Counted from the first letter of the stretch, positions 24,800 through 36,595 are shown. The stretch is DNA of 64,000 nt from Dichetophora obliterata (GCA_963920525.1 OY986437.1:29617063-29681062), one strand, 5' to 3'. Numbers and translations are program-made. The notes: generated by a model from the letters alone, not told the origin.

Positions 24800-25228
24800 A
24801 ATTACTAGAGGTTGTCCATTTGTTTGACATTTACTCACAAGAATATACACCCGTAAAATAAAGGAGGAGACCAATAGAGTAATTTTTTAATGACATAAAA
24901 GCGATCAGAAACATCATAATTTTTCATAGTACTAAATACCCAAGCATACATTTCACTACTGCTTTTCTACTACGTTTTTTACAACTTTTTTATATAATTA
25001 AAAAAAAACGGCTCGCAACAATATTTGAAAACAATTTTCAGGAACAATTAACAAAGCAATAATTATTATAAACGCAATGCACACTATTTTTTTCTGCTAA
25101 CAGCAAAATATATAACTACTTTTTAAAAAACAAAAATACACAACAAAACACTGAAACATAACTTTTTTCATAGAAGACCACAAAACCCTAGTTGTCATTT
25201 ATATTTGAATGGACAACCTATAGTAATT
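24800..25228. mobile_element. MITE, AGGTTGTCCATT ends
   Basis: AATTACTAGAGGTTGTCCATT on the left pairs with AATGGACAACCTATAGTAATT on the right. The roughly 430 bp between are AT-rich without coding potential. Confidence 0.7.
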
Positions 25229-25857
25229 AAATCATGCTTATACCATGTGTTCTAGCACGTTCTGTATTCGAGAGGGCGATTTTATGCTTGTTCTTCTTCT
25301 CCCATTTCAAGCACAAAAAGTACGGAAAAGAAAGAGTAGGTATGTTTCCGAACTAACTTCAAGTAAAATTACTTCGCTTAAATCAACTGCGTTCATACCA
25401 GCTGTTCGTAATTAATTTTGACAGTTCGGTGGCAACTCGTATATTAGTTTATTTCGTGATAGATTTCACTCGCTGTGCAAAGTGATGTAACGCTACCACC
25501 GTTTCCTCGATTATATGGGATTATTTCGTGTTCCTCAATTGTTAAATTTTAGACCTCCAAATTTCAATTAATAGCTCCACGGCCCGATTCCTCCAAAAAT
25601 TTATTTTTCTTGTATGGTTTTCTGTCCATATCAAATTATTTTGTTTACAGAAACTTATTCGATTATTTTTCGAAAAAATCAGAGCTGACACCGATTGGAT
25701 ATTAACTTGGATCTTAATTTAGAATTTAATTTGTGATAAAAGCAGTTTCATTGACATATTTCCCGGGTCGAAATTACTTAATTTGGACATGATTCATGCA
25801 TAAATTAATAATGGGCCGTAAATTGCGATAGTGCGAACATGGTATAATGTATTAATG

Positions 25858-25862
25858 TAAAA

Positions 25863-25894
<32 letters not shown>

Positions 25895-25946
25895 ATTAAA
25901 TAAATAAATAATATTAAATAAATAAATAATATTAATTAAATAAATA
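25858..25946. repeat. (AAAT)n repeat with flanking duplication
   Basis: AAAT copies change into a TAATATTAAATAAATA higher-order unit. The sequence GCGATAGTG(C/A)GAACATGGT occurs on both sides (25827 and 25949), so the tract lies between two copies of its own flank. Confidence 0.85.
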
Positions 25947-26130
25947 ATTGCGATAGTGAGAACATGGTATAATGTAAATTGTATTGTTTATCAGTTCATA
26001 AATTTTTTAAACAATTTTATGTGTGCCTAGATTTATAAAGGCCAAGTTTATTTATTTACAAACGTACCATTTGATTAATATAAATTGTATAAAAAATGTT
26101 GTCGATACGCAAATATTTTGTTTTAGGAGA

Positions 26131-26768
26131 GACTCCGATTACTTGGGCGCCAAGATCTGAAAATGCAGTTTTGAAGTACTCATTAAAAAATAAGATTCAA
26201 ACAAGGAATTATCAACATATCGATTAACTATCGATTTTTAAGACAATTTTCTTTTTATAAGATCTTTTAAGAAAACTGGCTATATTTTTAGCATTATACA
26301 ATCGATATTATTGGTTGATGTTACATAATAAGTTTTCTGACAAATTTTAAATGAACCAAATCCGTGGATTATATAACATTTTATAGCTGTTTATATGTAA
26401 AAGTAAAATATTTTTTTACATAAAACCGTTATTTTCTCAAAAACTACGGTCGTTAATATTTAAATATGAAAATTTATCTTTCATTTGGTATAAAGTTTAT
26501 ATCGTCGTTAAATACCGCGTGCAATACCGCGTATCAGCTTACGGCGTATGATTTATTTATTCTCGGTTGAAATAATTTCATAATTAGAAATATTTAATAT
26601 ATAACTCATACAAAAATAATACAAGAATCATGATTTTCCGTTTACGGAATAGTTATTCTAAAACATATTTATTCTATTTGTATTGTATTTTTGTACTATA
26701 TTTGGTGAATTACCAATATAAAAACAAATTGGGAATTTCAGATATTGGCGCCCCGGTAATCAGAATCG
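26131..26768. mobile_element. MITE, GGGCGCCAA ends
   Basis: Inverted ends of about 32 bp share GATTACNNGGGCGCCAA.ATCTGAAA. No TSD is clear. No coding sequence. Confidence 0.7.
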
Positions 26769-28143
26769 TGCCCTTTTATCGTCTAATTGTGGGGCGACGA
26801 TATGTGAACGCTTTATTTCACATTTTCGAAACCTTTACACAAAAGGATCTGTCTGCATCGTAGCAAATTTGCAACCCTTCAAAAATAGTATGACATACAT
26901 ACAAGGAAGGAAGTGCAATGTTTGAGCAGAGTCCTCACAACATTTCCCCTCACAAGCCACACGAGAAAAGTTGCACTCAATTTGAAATGGAAAACTTGTT
27001 GCGCTTATTTGCATCCACAATTTTTTAATAAACTAAATAATTCTATATATTTTAAGCTATTATATTTGGTAATTTTTTGAACAGTTGACTGCATTCGCTT
27101 TAGATAAGAACGAAAACAAATAAGAGCAATTTGCAAAATCAACATTTTTTAATTTTGCCACTTATTTTATTTTTTTTCATTCGAATGTATTTGCTTTATT
27201 TTGTTTGCAGACAGCAGCGAGCATTCATGACGACGACGACGTTCGATGTTCGACGTCGGAAAAGCCAAAAGAAATTTTTTATTCCCTTTTTTGGGTGTTG
27301 GACTCATATAACACGAGCCAAGTGAGCGAGCGAGTTGTCGACCAAAGCAGCAGAGTGAGCAGCACGCACTGACCAACACACACTCATCCACAATTTAATA
27401 CAACTGTGTGCCCACTCTAACGCACGTAATGTAAGGCCAGAATAAATGAGTGGAAAAAATATAACCGAAGCTGCGTCTGTCAATTTTTATCTTTGCATTG
27501 TCTGTGATTTTTTAAAACCATAAAAAAAAAATTAAACTTATATTCCAATGCTTTTAGTGCAGCAAATGCAAGCCATAATTATGTATATTTTGCAACAAAT
27601 TGTAATCAATAATTTGCACACAATAGATCCTCACATCGACATTATTTCAAATGAACACAGATTTATTTTATTCTTCTGACCAATTCTTATGCACTGTTAT
27701 CAACTTTTACATTCTTTGCTTAACACACTTTTTTAACCACCAAAATTCTTACTTTTGTGCACTTTTTGTTTCTATTGCGGCGCGATATCAAATGCAGTTT
27801 TCGTACAGAACACACCTTTAATTAGTAGAGTTAACAGCACAAAATAAAAACTATTGTTTAATTTTGCAAACGAAAACAAAACTGAAAATTTACTTAGATG
27901 GAAAACAAGAAAATCCAACGAGAACAAATGAATGAAGGAAAATGCCGACGAATGAAGACAAACCAACCGACGAATTGCGGTACACTGAGCTACTCTACTC
28001 CGACCTGCGAAAATAAAACTGTTGCGAGTGAAATGGCCGGCGCATCGTTGCCAAATAGTGGCAGGGGTTTGAGTTGAGTGACTTTACAAGCTGTCAGAAA
28101 TGACAGCGACAATAACAGTGAAATAAACAGAGATGCTCTATAA
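26769..28143. other. Unique intergenic sequence, possible promoter/UTR region
   Basis: Not obviously repetitive. GC-richer patches with AGCAGAGTGAGCAGCACGC-like sequence lie at 27330-27400 and near 27985-28060. Frames on both strands at 27130-27390 are low-complexity and unsupported. It could hold a 5' exon of a neighbouring gene, but nothing decides that. Confidence 0.3.
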
Positions 28144-29271
28144 CTGTGCGCCTAGACCGCCTGAACGAACGAAAGAAACCTCGTTCGTTCGCTCGGTTTA
28201 AACACTTTGCCCGAACGAACAGTGTTCGCTATAAATTTATCGCGAACGATGTTTGCCCGGTGTAAACAGTAAATTGGGGCGAACGAACGAAGATTCCTTC
28301 GTTCGCTCTGATCGAACAAGCTTCGATCTTTTAGGGCGAATCCGGTGTTGCGCTGTGTTTAAAAACAGAAAAGTAGCAAATAGGAGTAGCTTAAGAGAAT
28401 AATTTATGAAAAGTACTAAAATATGTAGTCATTTATGTTTTATGTGTTTTAAAGTGTTCTGTTAATTTTCGCTGCAATATAATTGTGTTTTGTAAATGGC
28501 CAAATTAAGTTTCTTAAGCGGAAAAAACCCTATATTTAAAGTTTCATTTTAAAGCGACTGTTTATTTGAGGTAATTTTTTCTTTAATAATAACTATATAA
28601 CTTTTAATGAAAATTTTGAGTTTATGATAAAATAAAATAAAAAAAAATATTTTAGGTTCTGCGGAAACTTTTAGAGTTTTTAATCGAAGATTTTAGAAAA
28701 ATGTGGATATTCACCAAAATGGTAGTTGAAAATTCGATTTGTGACTAAAAGCAATTCTTTAAAGTTATAACATAAAAAGTATTTCTCTAAAATAAAAATC
28801 TAATGACTAAAAGTATTAATTGTATTTGCTTAATAAGTGCATACAATTTGGTAGCATTTTTTATTTAATTGACTTAAAATTTACGAAATTTATTTACACA
28901 CGAAAAATGTGAAAACATTTAATTTTTGTTCGTTGAAAAACTTTAATGGGTCCTAAAGTTAAACAGACGTCTTTTCTATAATAACTAATAGAGTAATATA
29001 TTGTTATGGAGTGGCAAACCATTTGTTGTTGAGAAACGGAGTATAAGTTTTAGTACTATTATAAAAATAAGGAGTTATCAACCCTGCATTTATTGATGTT
29101 CGGCCAAATGCACAAATTGCTGTTTACACCGCCTAAACGTACAAGATGGCGGCCAATGTTTGTTCGTGATTGATGTTCGTGCGGTCTAAACAGAACTACG
29201 AACGAAGAATTTATTGCAATAAATTGTTCGCGATTAATTTTTTCGTTCATTCAGGCGGTCTAAGCCCACAG
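28144..29271. mobile_element. PIF/Harbinger-type element with GAACGAAC repeats
   Basis: The ends CTGTGCGCCTAGACCGCCTG / CTGTGGGCTTAGACCGCCTG are flanked by TAA (28141-28143, 29272-29274). GAACGAAC units in both orientations crowd the first 200 bp and the last 150 bp. A second, internal pair of 'accgcctaaac' / 'gcggtctaaac' motifs lies near 29130-29190. No transposase remains in 1128 bp. Confidence 0.85.
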
Positions 29272-29327
29272 TAACATGCTAAGTGTCTACACGAGAAAGT
29301 GCAAGGTGTATTAACCCACGTACTATA

Positions 29328-29702
29328 ACTACGTTTCCATGGCGAGTTGAGTCTGAGTTGGATTTTCGTTAAGTTGACAAAATGGCGTTTCAAGCTCAAA
29401 AGTGTTTCCATGTACAACATCGAGTCGAGTTGCAATCGTCAATATGCACAATATTTTTATTTACTATGTTCTTTTCTTTAAATATTTCAATCAACAGCAA
29501 AGTCTCTGCAGCACTCCAAAAAACTCTTCCACCCGCCATTTTTTCTTGTGATAAATGAACTTATTCGCTTTGACAGATAGAATCAGCTAATTCTAACAAG
29601 TTTCGTGGAGTTTTGTGGACTTAACGAAGTTCAACTCAACTCGCGTTTCCATGGGGAGTTAATCCCTAGTAATCCCAGCTTAACTCGCCAAGGAAACGTA
29701 GT
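29328..29702. mobile_element. ACTACGTTTCC MITE, copy 1
   Basis: The ends ACTACGTTTCCATGGCGAG / CTCGCCAAGGAAACGTAGT are flanked by ATA (29325-29327, 29703-29705). Inner GAGTTGAGTC and CAACTCAACTCGCGTTTCCA blocks pair. The second copy is at 52289-52754. Confidence 0.85.
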
Positions 29703-29732
29703 ATATAAGACGCGATTGCTCTGCCAGCTTTT

Positions 29733-29880
29733 AGGAGTCTTATGTCAAAACCAAGTTATGTCAGCCCCATAGAAAGAAAAGATAGGGAAGTGGTGTTATA
29801 CTCACACACACTATACGTGTGTAGAGGAATTTTCGTCGCTGAGGAAGCAAGATAGAGCGTCGTTTTTTGACATAAGCCCT
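29733..29880. mobile_element. Short MITE, CTTATGTCAAAA ends
   Basis: AGGAGTCTTATGTCAAAA on the left and TTTTTTGACATAAGCCCT on the right enclose 148 bp. No TSD seen, so this may be a chance or decayed structure. Confidence 0.4.
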
Positions 29881-31033
29881 TGCCGAGCAAAAAAATTGTT
29901 GCCCGCCATTTTTGTGTCAAAACACAATTTCAACTTCATGAGCGCATTCATTATTTAGGGTGGCAAGAGCCTTAATTTTTTTTTTCATATTGGGATAAGC
30001 TTTAATAGCTATTTATTTGTTTACAATTTCTTTGAAAACTTGACATGAAATTAAAGTGGATTAGCGCCCTAAGGTAACAAGCTATAACTAGGTATTTTTA
30101 TATTAAAAAACTAATTAAAAGCAAAACAGTTTTGAAACTACACAAAACTATTTTAAAAGAGTTTAATTTGGTATGTATATTAGTTGTTTAGTTTTTGTGT
30201 TATTTTATTATCAATTAAATAGTTTATAAAAAATAGTTTTTTGAAATGAATTATTAAAAAAATCATTAAAAGTAACTTTTGTCGTTTCAGTCTTATTCTG
30301 AGTTCATGTCTTTTACTTTATTACAATGCTTTTATCTGTAAAAAATTGGTAACGCAACATTTTATATAACGGTGCTATATAAAAATTGCATAGAAAGCAT
30401 ACATATAAAAAATTAAAAATAATTTACGCCTTTCTGTACTACATAATAGAATGCGGCCCTGTTTGAATGTTTTAGTGTTTGTGTCAACTTCACTGTGTGA
30501 AGTTGAAGTATTCACAAATACTTCCTTTCACTTCAACTACACCGCTTCCTTATATTTTACTTCTATGGTCAGCCCACACAAACAAATAAGGGGATTTTTT
30601 TAATTTAGCTTCAACTTTTCTTAAAATATTTTTTCCTACGTTTGCAGTTTTTTGATTGTTTTAAATATTGAATTTTTCTTATAGTTGTGCTTGATGTGTT
30701 AATAAAGCAAAATGTTGAGTTTCGCATATTAGAAACTGCGTTTTGCATAAACCCTTACTTAATTAAAAAAAATGGTTAAATAATGAGCCTATAAATTGGT
30801 ATAGAGCTAATAAAATTTTTTTTTTTGCAAATATTTTCTTCCAAACAATTCCAAAATCTTGAAAATAAATGTAAATTAGTTGTGTCATTAAAAATAAAAT
30901 GCCCCTTATTTTGTTTTTAGTACAGAAGAAACATTGGTTATTGTTATTTCCTCTGTTTCGCATTATACTCCCATGACTGACAGTTTATTTATAGCACCTG
31001 GAATAATACATCTTGGGTTTATCAATCTAGTAG
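29881..31033. other. Intergenic, no gene seen
   Basis: AT-rich. Inverted CTTCACT/AGTTGAAGT motifs near 30488-30540 also appear at 37180-37400. No coding signal. Confidence 0.4.
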
Positions 31034-31724
31034 TAGGCGGATTCCAGGATTTGCTATCGCTAAATCTCGATCGCTAAAATTAAGCCATGAACAAAATGAA
31101 CCGGATAAAAAACAGCTGACTTTGACATTAGTTTATTGCTAAAAATCACCTTATTTGCGATTCCGAGTGCTTTTAGTTTCCTAAAAATTGCTAAAATTAT
31201 TAAGTTTTTAGCAACACAAAATTTTAGGCGCTAAAATTTTAAAACATCGCTTAATAATAACAAAAGCGTTAAAATCAAAGTAAATTTTAATTATTAAAAG
31301 CGTTTACTGTCTGTTTATAATTTAATTTATCAAAAAATGTTTTAAAGGAAATGGACGCCAACAGAAAACTCGTAACAAAAGAACAACATCTTTTCAGTCC
31401 AATATTTAGAGGAGCATAGGGACCTTACCAACGATATGTAAGACATAATTTTCCTTTATTCAGATTAAAATAATTAGGATGAAAATATTATCTATCATAG
31501 ATTCGTCCAAATTTTATTATTTTGCTTTAACCTCAATGCTTACACACACTGACAGAGAATATGACAGTTCTCATAGAAAGACTTGTGCGCACGGCGGATA
31601 AAGAAACTAGTTTTTAGCTAAGCGATGTGTAGCACAGAATCGCTAAAATTTTGGGTAACATAAGATTTTAAGCACTTCAGTGATTTTTAGAGTTTTGGCG
31701 ATAGCAAATCCTGGAATCTACCTA
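31034..31724. mobile_element. MITE, GATTCCAGGATTTGCTATCG ends
   Basis: Both ends carry GATTCCAGGATTTGCTATCG after TAGGCG or TAGGTA. The interior repeats GCTAAAATTTT-like units in both orientations. Immediately outside the right end, at 31728-31753, an extra direct copy of the left terminus stands alone. Confidence 0.8.
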
Positions 31725-32093
31725 CAGTAGGCGGATTCCAGGATTTGCTGTCGAGTTAAATTTTGAAAAAAATCCCCCAATTTGTTTTTGTTTGAACTTG
31801 CATTCCAAGGATTTCTTACTAAACGGTCCACTAGAAGGCTTTTATTCGCCGGGTAGTGTTAAGATTATTATGGCAATCAACTGATCAAGCATATTGGACC
31901 TAGGTGTTTATATAAAAAAATTTGAAACGCAAACAGTTCGCTTAAATTATTTTTGTGGCCGATTGCTTTGTTAATTAAAAAATCGCTGTTGTTATATGCA
32001 AAACTCCAAATAAACCAAACCAAATAAACAATTATCTAAAAATTATCATTTTATTTTAACTTTTTATTTTAAAAAAAGTTTTAAAACAGTTTA

Positions 32094-32840
32094 GTTGCCT
32101 CAGCAAGTTTATCCAAAGGTTTGTTTGGTGGTGGAATTTTGCATTCTGTCTTTGGAGTCTCGTAGATTTTCTCTTCCTTCGGCTTAACAACAGACACATA
32201 CAGCCCAATCATGAAACATTTTCTCCCGGGAGTTGTAAAAGGGAGTTTCCGTTTTTAAGATAAAGTTTAAAAACTTTTTGGAAATTTTTAATGCAATTTT
32301 GTTTGTCAACAGCCAATATTTATTAGTGTAAAATAAAAAATGAGATGTCTTTATCTGCTAACTTAAAAACGGAAACTCCCTTTTACAACTCCCGGGAGAA
32401 AATGTTTCATGATTGGGCTGATTATCTGGCAATGGTTTCTTGGGATCATCATCAGACCATCGACGAACTTCATAGACTTTGCACGTTGACCGTGCAACTT
32501 GTCAGAGATTACGACCTTAAAATCTTTAGCTCCAGATTCCATAATAAGACAGAGCACTTCATAGCAAACGCTAGGCACAGCCAATCCCTCGGTAAGTTTC
32601 TAGTGCAGCGACCAGCTTGAGCAATGGCACAAAGCCCACGGGTTGCGACTTCCTCGGCATACAACTCAAAATGGCAGTATGCCATTAAACAATATTAAAA
32701 CACTTCTGTACCATTGCAGTTAACTCTCGAATGCGACGTTCCTTATCTAACAAAACTTGCTGCGTTGCAGTGCGCGATGGCGGTACACGTACCTCAACTC
32801 CGAAGGAACTCATTCAATTCAATTTAAGGCCCATCTTTGC
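32094..32840 (-). pseudogene. RpS3: Ribosomal protein S3 retropseudogene
   Basis: Minus-strand frames, read in order, match RpS3 (uS3, small-subunit rRNA and mRNA-entry protein): GVEVRVPPSRTATQQV, KERRIRELTAMVQKCF, LYAEEVATRGLCAIAQA, then [32 protein letters not shown], and the C-terminus KPKEEKIYETPKTECKIPPP ending NKPLDKLAEATKLF and stop. It lacks introns, has several frameshifts and an N-terminal deletion just after KLNE. The segment before the C-terminus is replaced by about 100 bp of foreign sequence and an inverted copy of a neighbouring piece (32202-32421). Intron loss and frame breaks show a processed, dead copy. The 91-codon plus-strand frame here is its antisense shadow. Confidence 0.9.
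32202..32421. repeat. Inverted duplication inside the RpS3 pseudogene
   Basis: About 58 bp at 32202-32259 (containing ATTTTCTCCCGGGAGTTGTA) recurs as its near-perfect reverse complement at 32362-32421, with roughly 100 bp between. Both derive from one RpS3 segment, so a fragment was copied in inverted orientation after or during retrocopy formation. Confidence 0.9.
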
Positions 32841-33328
32841 TAACACATCTTACACAGAACGAAGTTAAAGAAAAACAATTATAAAAGCATAAACTTTGTT
32901 TAAAATATATTTTATTAGAATCCAAAAGTTGACACTCAAATTGACAAAACAACGTTTTATTTTTTGATGTGAAGAAATAAAAAGAGCGCAAGACCGACTT
33001 GAAGAAATGACTTGGTACTCGGGAGAGAACTAAAAGTAGGTCTGATACTCGGCCTAGCATTAAAAGAAGAAATCAGCCGTAAGCGTCACAAAATAGATAT
33101 AATATAATAACATATGATTAATTCAAAGGTTTCTTTCTTAAATTTGCTGCGTTTTTTCTGTGTATAAATTTAACAGCATCAGTAGCAGCATCTGACAGTT
33201 AACTCAACAGTTGCGTCCAAGTAGCATAGAATTTTTTACTCGATTAAATGGCGTCCGCTAGCTGGTCAGTTTTAGTGAGCTACGTATTAAAAAGCGCAAA
33301 AATAAAAGAAAAAGAGTAATGGCAAAAC

Positions 33329-33395
33329 TGGAGAGTAAAAGGTGCAACTTAAATATTCTTCATACCATCAGCCGTTCGGAGTCGACATAAACTGT
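33329..33395 (+). repeat. SINE 3'-part fragment
   Basis: Shares GCCGTTCGGAGTCG-CATAAA and the upstream 'gagagtaaaa..gc' with the full SINE at 46181-46420. The tRNA-like head is absent, so it is a truncated copy. Confidence 0.6.
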
Positions 33396-33822
33396 TTGGC
33401 CTTATTTTGTAAAACGAACGCAGTCACTTGCGTTAGATTTTTTATCTGGCAATATATTTTAAAATAAAATTTTAGTGAGAGGGCTTGTTCTAGATCATAT
33501 GGAAATGGAATTGCCAGATCTAAAAACACCAAGTGAGATGATTGAGAGGTTGTAAAAATAAGGTCAGACGATGATTGTTTGATCGGCTTTCGAAATGTTT
33601 TGTTGTTGCTTTCAATTCAAAACTGTTAAAAAACAGTGAGAGCGGGAGCGGATGAACATATTGTAGAGCAATAAAAATTTATAACGAATGTGCTGGCCTT
33701 TAGTAGGTAAAAGTACTTTTTTGAGAAAAATTACTAATTTTATACTATAACATAATAAAAACAAAGAGTTGTGTGAACGCCTATAACTCCCGTCTAACCG
33801 ACCAGCAACCAAAATGCGAAAA

Positions 33823-34272
33823 CACATGATCCTACATGTTGTCACGCCTGGCGTGATGGATGAATAACTGTAAATTTTGCTTAGCGGCCAAACGATCACA
33901 CATGCTGTCAAACCTCGTTTGGCTAAAAAATTTCGTGTAGACAACATGTCGTAGATTTGGCAGCAGCTGTACTACCAACATTTTTTCTGTTATTATTTTT
34001 TTCAAAAATTAACAATACATCTTAAGTAAACATAAAAAAAGTGTATTTTTGCCAAAAACACTTTTTATGCTTTATTTTTTGCATTTCTATTTTTGTACAC
34101 TTAACTTTTTATGTTATCTTGTCTTCGCCATTAGTTTTTTGGTAGGATGGCTGCTCATCAAACTTTGAATTTAAAAAATTTCAAATTCACGCCAACATGT
34201 TGCCAGTCGGCTGTTCGAACGGTCAAATACGAGGCTTGTCCTACCAGGCGTGACAGCATGTAGGACCATGTG
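33823..34272. mobile_element. MITE, CCTACATG-TGTCACGCCTGG ends
   Basis: Inverted arms of 29 bp (33823-33851, 34244-34272) share CACATG(A/G)TCCTACATG and TGTCACGCCTGG. The true termini may lie slightly further out. No coding sequence. Confidence 0.65.
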
Positions 34273-34297
34273 AACTCCCCTAAAGAGAGTAGAAATA

Positions 34298-35064
34298 TGC
34301 CCCTATCACCGTCCGCGAATCGAATGCTTCACTGGAATCGAATCATTTGGCGAATTTTTCTTTTTGTGGTATCACTGTTTGCGAACCTACTAATTCGCCT
34401 CAGATACGGTGCTGCCAAAGCAGAAAACATAAAAATCGCTTAGAAACGTCAAACCTCAAATTTCAATTAAGCCGCGACAAATACAAATATAAAATAAATT
34501 TTTTATTTTAAATATACCAAAATGTTAAGCAGCACGGAGCTATTCTTTGGAGAAACTGAGGAAACACAAACTTTGTGTAGATTACGACGCAGTATTAGGG
34601 ATAAATCCAATCCGCTAGAGATTCCTGACGACCTGTGAGTATTTTTATATGCCCGGTTTATCTTCAGTGAAATATTTATAATCTCTTTAAGTTTTCAGTT
34701 CTATTTTAGGCTTAACAAGGAAGCCTTTGTCTTTGTGTTGCAGAATATTGAAGACTACATGCAGTCTTAAGCTGGACCATTTTATGGTTTTTTTTTTCAT
34801 ACTAAAAATAACAAATTGCTTAAAATCAAAAACAAACCACAAAAAAATGCAAACAATGCAATTTACTTTCCTTTTTCTATTATTTTCCATTTTTATGTGC
34901 AAAATAAAAAGAAATCAAACGCATTCGCCGGCTTGTCACCAAATATTTTTATTCGTCTGTTTTTGACGTTAGAGTCGAATTAAATTTAAACATTCGCCGA
35001 CGGTGATACCAACTTGGCGAATTCGACTTAATTTTTGTTCGATTCGCAGACGGTGATAGGGGCA
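34298..35064. mobile_element. PIF/Harbinger element retaining the transposase first exons
   Basis: TIRs containing GCCCCTATCACCGTC and GCGAATCGAA are flanked by ATA (34295-34297, 35065-35067). A second inner pair GGTGATACCAACTTGGCGAA lies near the right end. The interior keeps the transposase start codon, a 5' exon, a 75-nt intron and part of the next exon (34522-34770). It is an internally deleted autonomous element. Confidence 0.88.
34522..34770 (+). pseudogene. Harbinger transposase N-terminus (two exons, truncated)
   Basis: Exon 1 (34522-34634) starts MLSSTELFFGETEETQTLC and runs to RLRRSIRDKSNPLEIPDDL. Intron 34635-34709 begins GTGAGT and ends TTTTAG. Exon 2 continues in phase as LNKEAFVFVLQNIEDYMQS and stops at 34768-34770. 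The order 'R-x-x-R-D...NP...P-D...NKEAF..L..I' is the usual N-terminus of Harbinger DDE transposases. The DDE core is deleted, so this 57-residue frame cannot transpose. Confidence 0.7.
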
Positions 35065-35240
35065 ATAGTTCATTGAACGCCGATCAAAAAATCATTTCGA
35101 TTTATATATGTAGTAAATATGGTGCCTTATGTTTTTTAACTCTTTTTTTTTTAAACCAAAAATAAAATGTATTCAAATGTTTTGTATTCTTATTTATACA
35201 AGAGTAGTTGAACTGAAATTCTTAACAGTAATTTTTGGGT

Positions 35241-35933
35241 TGAAAAGTTAATGATGGCATATTTTCATTACAATATATTTTTTTAATAATTCTAAAAAAA
35301 TATAATTTTTTTAGAATTATATATAAGCTTAATGCCAAAAAAGTTCATGAAGCAACAGGTTGCAACAACAATAAGTTCTTTGCAGAACAAACCACCAAGC
35401 AGACTAGACAGCTGTTTCGTTGATAGCTACATCAACTCATCAGTAGTCTTCTGTGGCTTCTGCAGTACCATCCACTTTGATAAGCTTATACTAACACCTT
35501 CTGTTAAATTAAAACAGAATTATGTGCTGTATGTCGCCTTTCAAAGCAATGTTTTTCTACTACTTTGCAAAAGCAAAGGTTCAAAAAAGCGACTGCATTG
35601 ATTCTGCAAAGACTTGTTTGTTGTGCTCTTTGTTTACTTCTTTATCACGAATCAATCTAGGCTCCAACAGTTCGTTGGTATAAACCATAGAAGGCGTGAA
35701 GAAGGTTTTTTTGAAAAAAGTTGTTTTATGTGTAGACATAATAACATACTTGTTTTCGTAGGTCGGGCTCGCACCAGTGTTTACATGAAAAGTTAATGAT
35801 GGCATATTTTCATTACAATATATTTTTTTAATAATTCTAAAAAAATATAATTTTTTTAGAATTATATATAAGCTTAATGCCAAAAAAGTTCATGAAGCAA
35901 CAGGTTGCAACAACAATAAGTTCTTTGCAGAAC
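35241..35933. repeat. 148-bp perfect direct repeat, 545 bp apart
   Basis: 35241-35388 and 35786-35933 appear identical base for base. Each contains the palindromic pair AATTCTAAAAAAA / TTTTTTTAGAATT. The 397 bp between holds no recognised gene; a minus-strand frame (35581-35883) has mixed composition but no domain I know. The repeats lack TG..CA ends, so LTRs are unlikely. Confidence 0.85.
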
Positions 35934-36457
35934 TGCAGGGTTTGTTAGCAGTTCTTTAGCCCTAATAAAAAATTTACTACACTTATGGTACTCTACGTTT
36001 TTATATTACGCTAACATTTGCTTCAAAAAATAAAAAGAAAAAATAACTTGTTTTTTCAGTAAAAAGGCATTTCTAACCTTTCATCTTTGTTCAGTTTGTA
36101 TCTCGTTTTTTTAAGTGCATAGTTTACGTAAAACAAGAACATTTTAAGCAGTGAGCAACCGTAAAATACTTGCTTGAAGTCTGGATAGCTACTGAAAGTT
36201 TTTTCATATCAACAAATGCAAGGTTCATTTTTAAGATTTTGTCACATGAGATAAATGCCTTTGCTTGAACTATCACTGTGATTTTATTTGTTCCATGGTA
36301 GAATAATATAGGTAGTGTCGTGGCTAATCGTGATCTCTTTGACAATACTACCAGAATTGACAAAATCAGTTTTTTTTTAAAGAAAACAAAGATAACAGCG
36401 AAATATTATATTATTCCAATTGGATATTTTTGTGTTGTGTTTAAAACTTGAATAAAA

Positions 36458-36595
36458 ATGAATTACTTATTTTTTTTAATTAAAATGAAGTGCGTGTTGT
36501 GCCAAAAACATTTGGGCAAGGAAAATGGGTCGTGTTTTTATGTTCCAGCTGACAAGCCTAGAAGGCAACGATGGAACATGTTCCAACAATTTTAA
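36458..36595 (+). pseudogene. THAP-type zinc finger N-terminal remnant
   Basis: From the inner Met at 36485 the frame reads MKCVLCQKHLGKENGSCF, then YVPADKPRRQRWNMFQQF and stop. C-x2-C near the N-terminus followed by 'F..P.d..R...W' is the first half of a THAP C2CH finger; the second C and H are beyond the stop. P-element-like transposases begin with such a finger, and so do some host genes. The truncation and TE-rich setting favour a transposon remnant. Confidence 0.5.

Noticed and set aside
32345..32620. A 91-codon plus-strand frame beginning MSLSANLK
   Set aside because: The opposite strand is clearly RpS3-derived; this frame is its antisense shadow.
35241..35933. Short LTR retrotransposon
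   Set aside because: No TG..CA ends, primer-binding site, polypurine tract or gag/pol-like frame; a simple direct duplication fits better.
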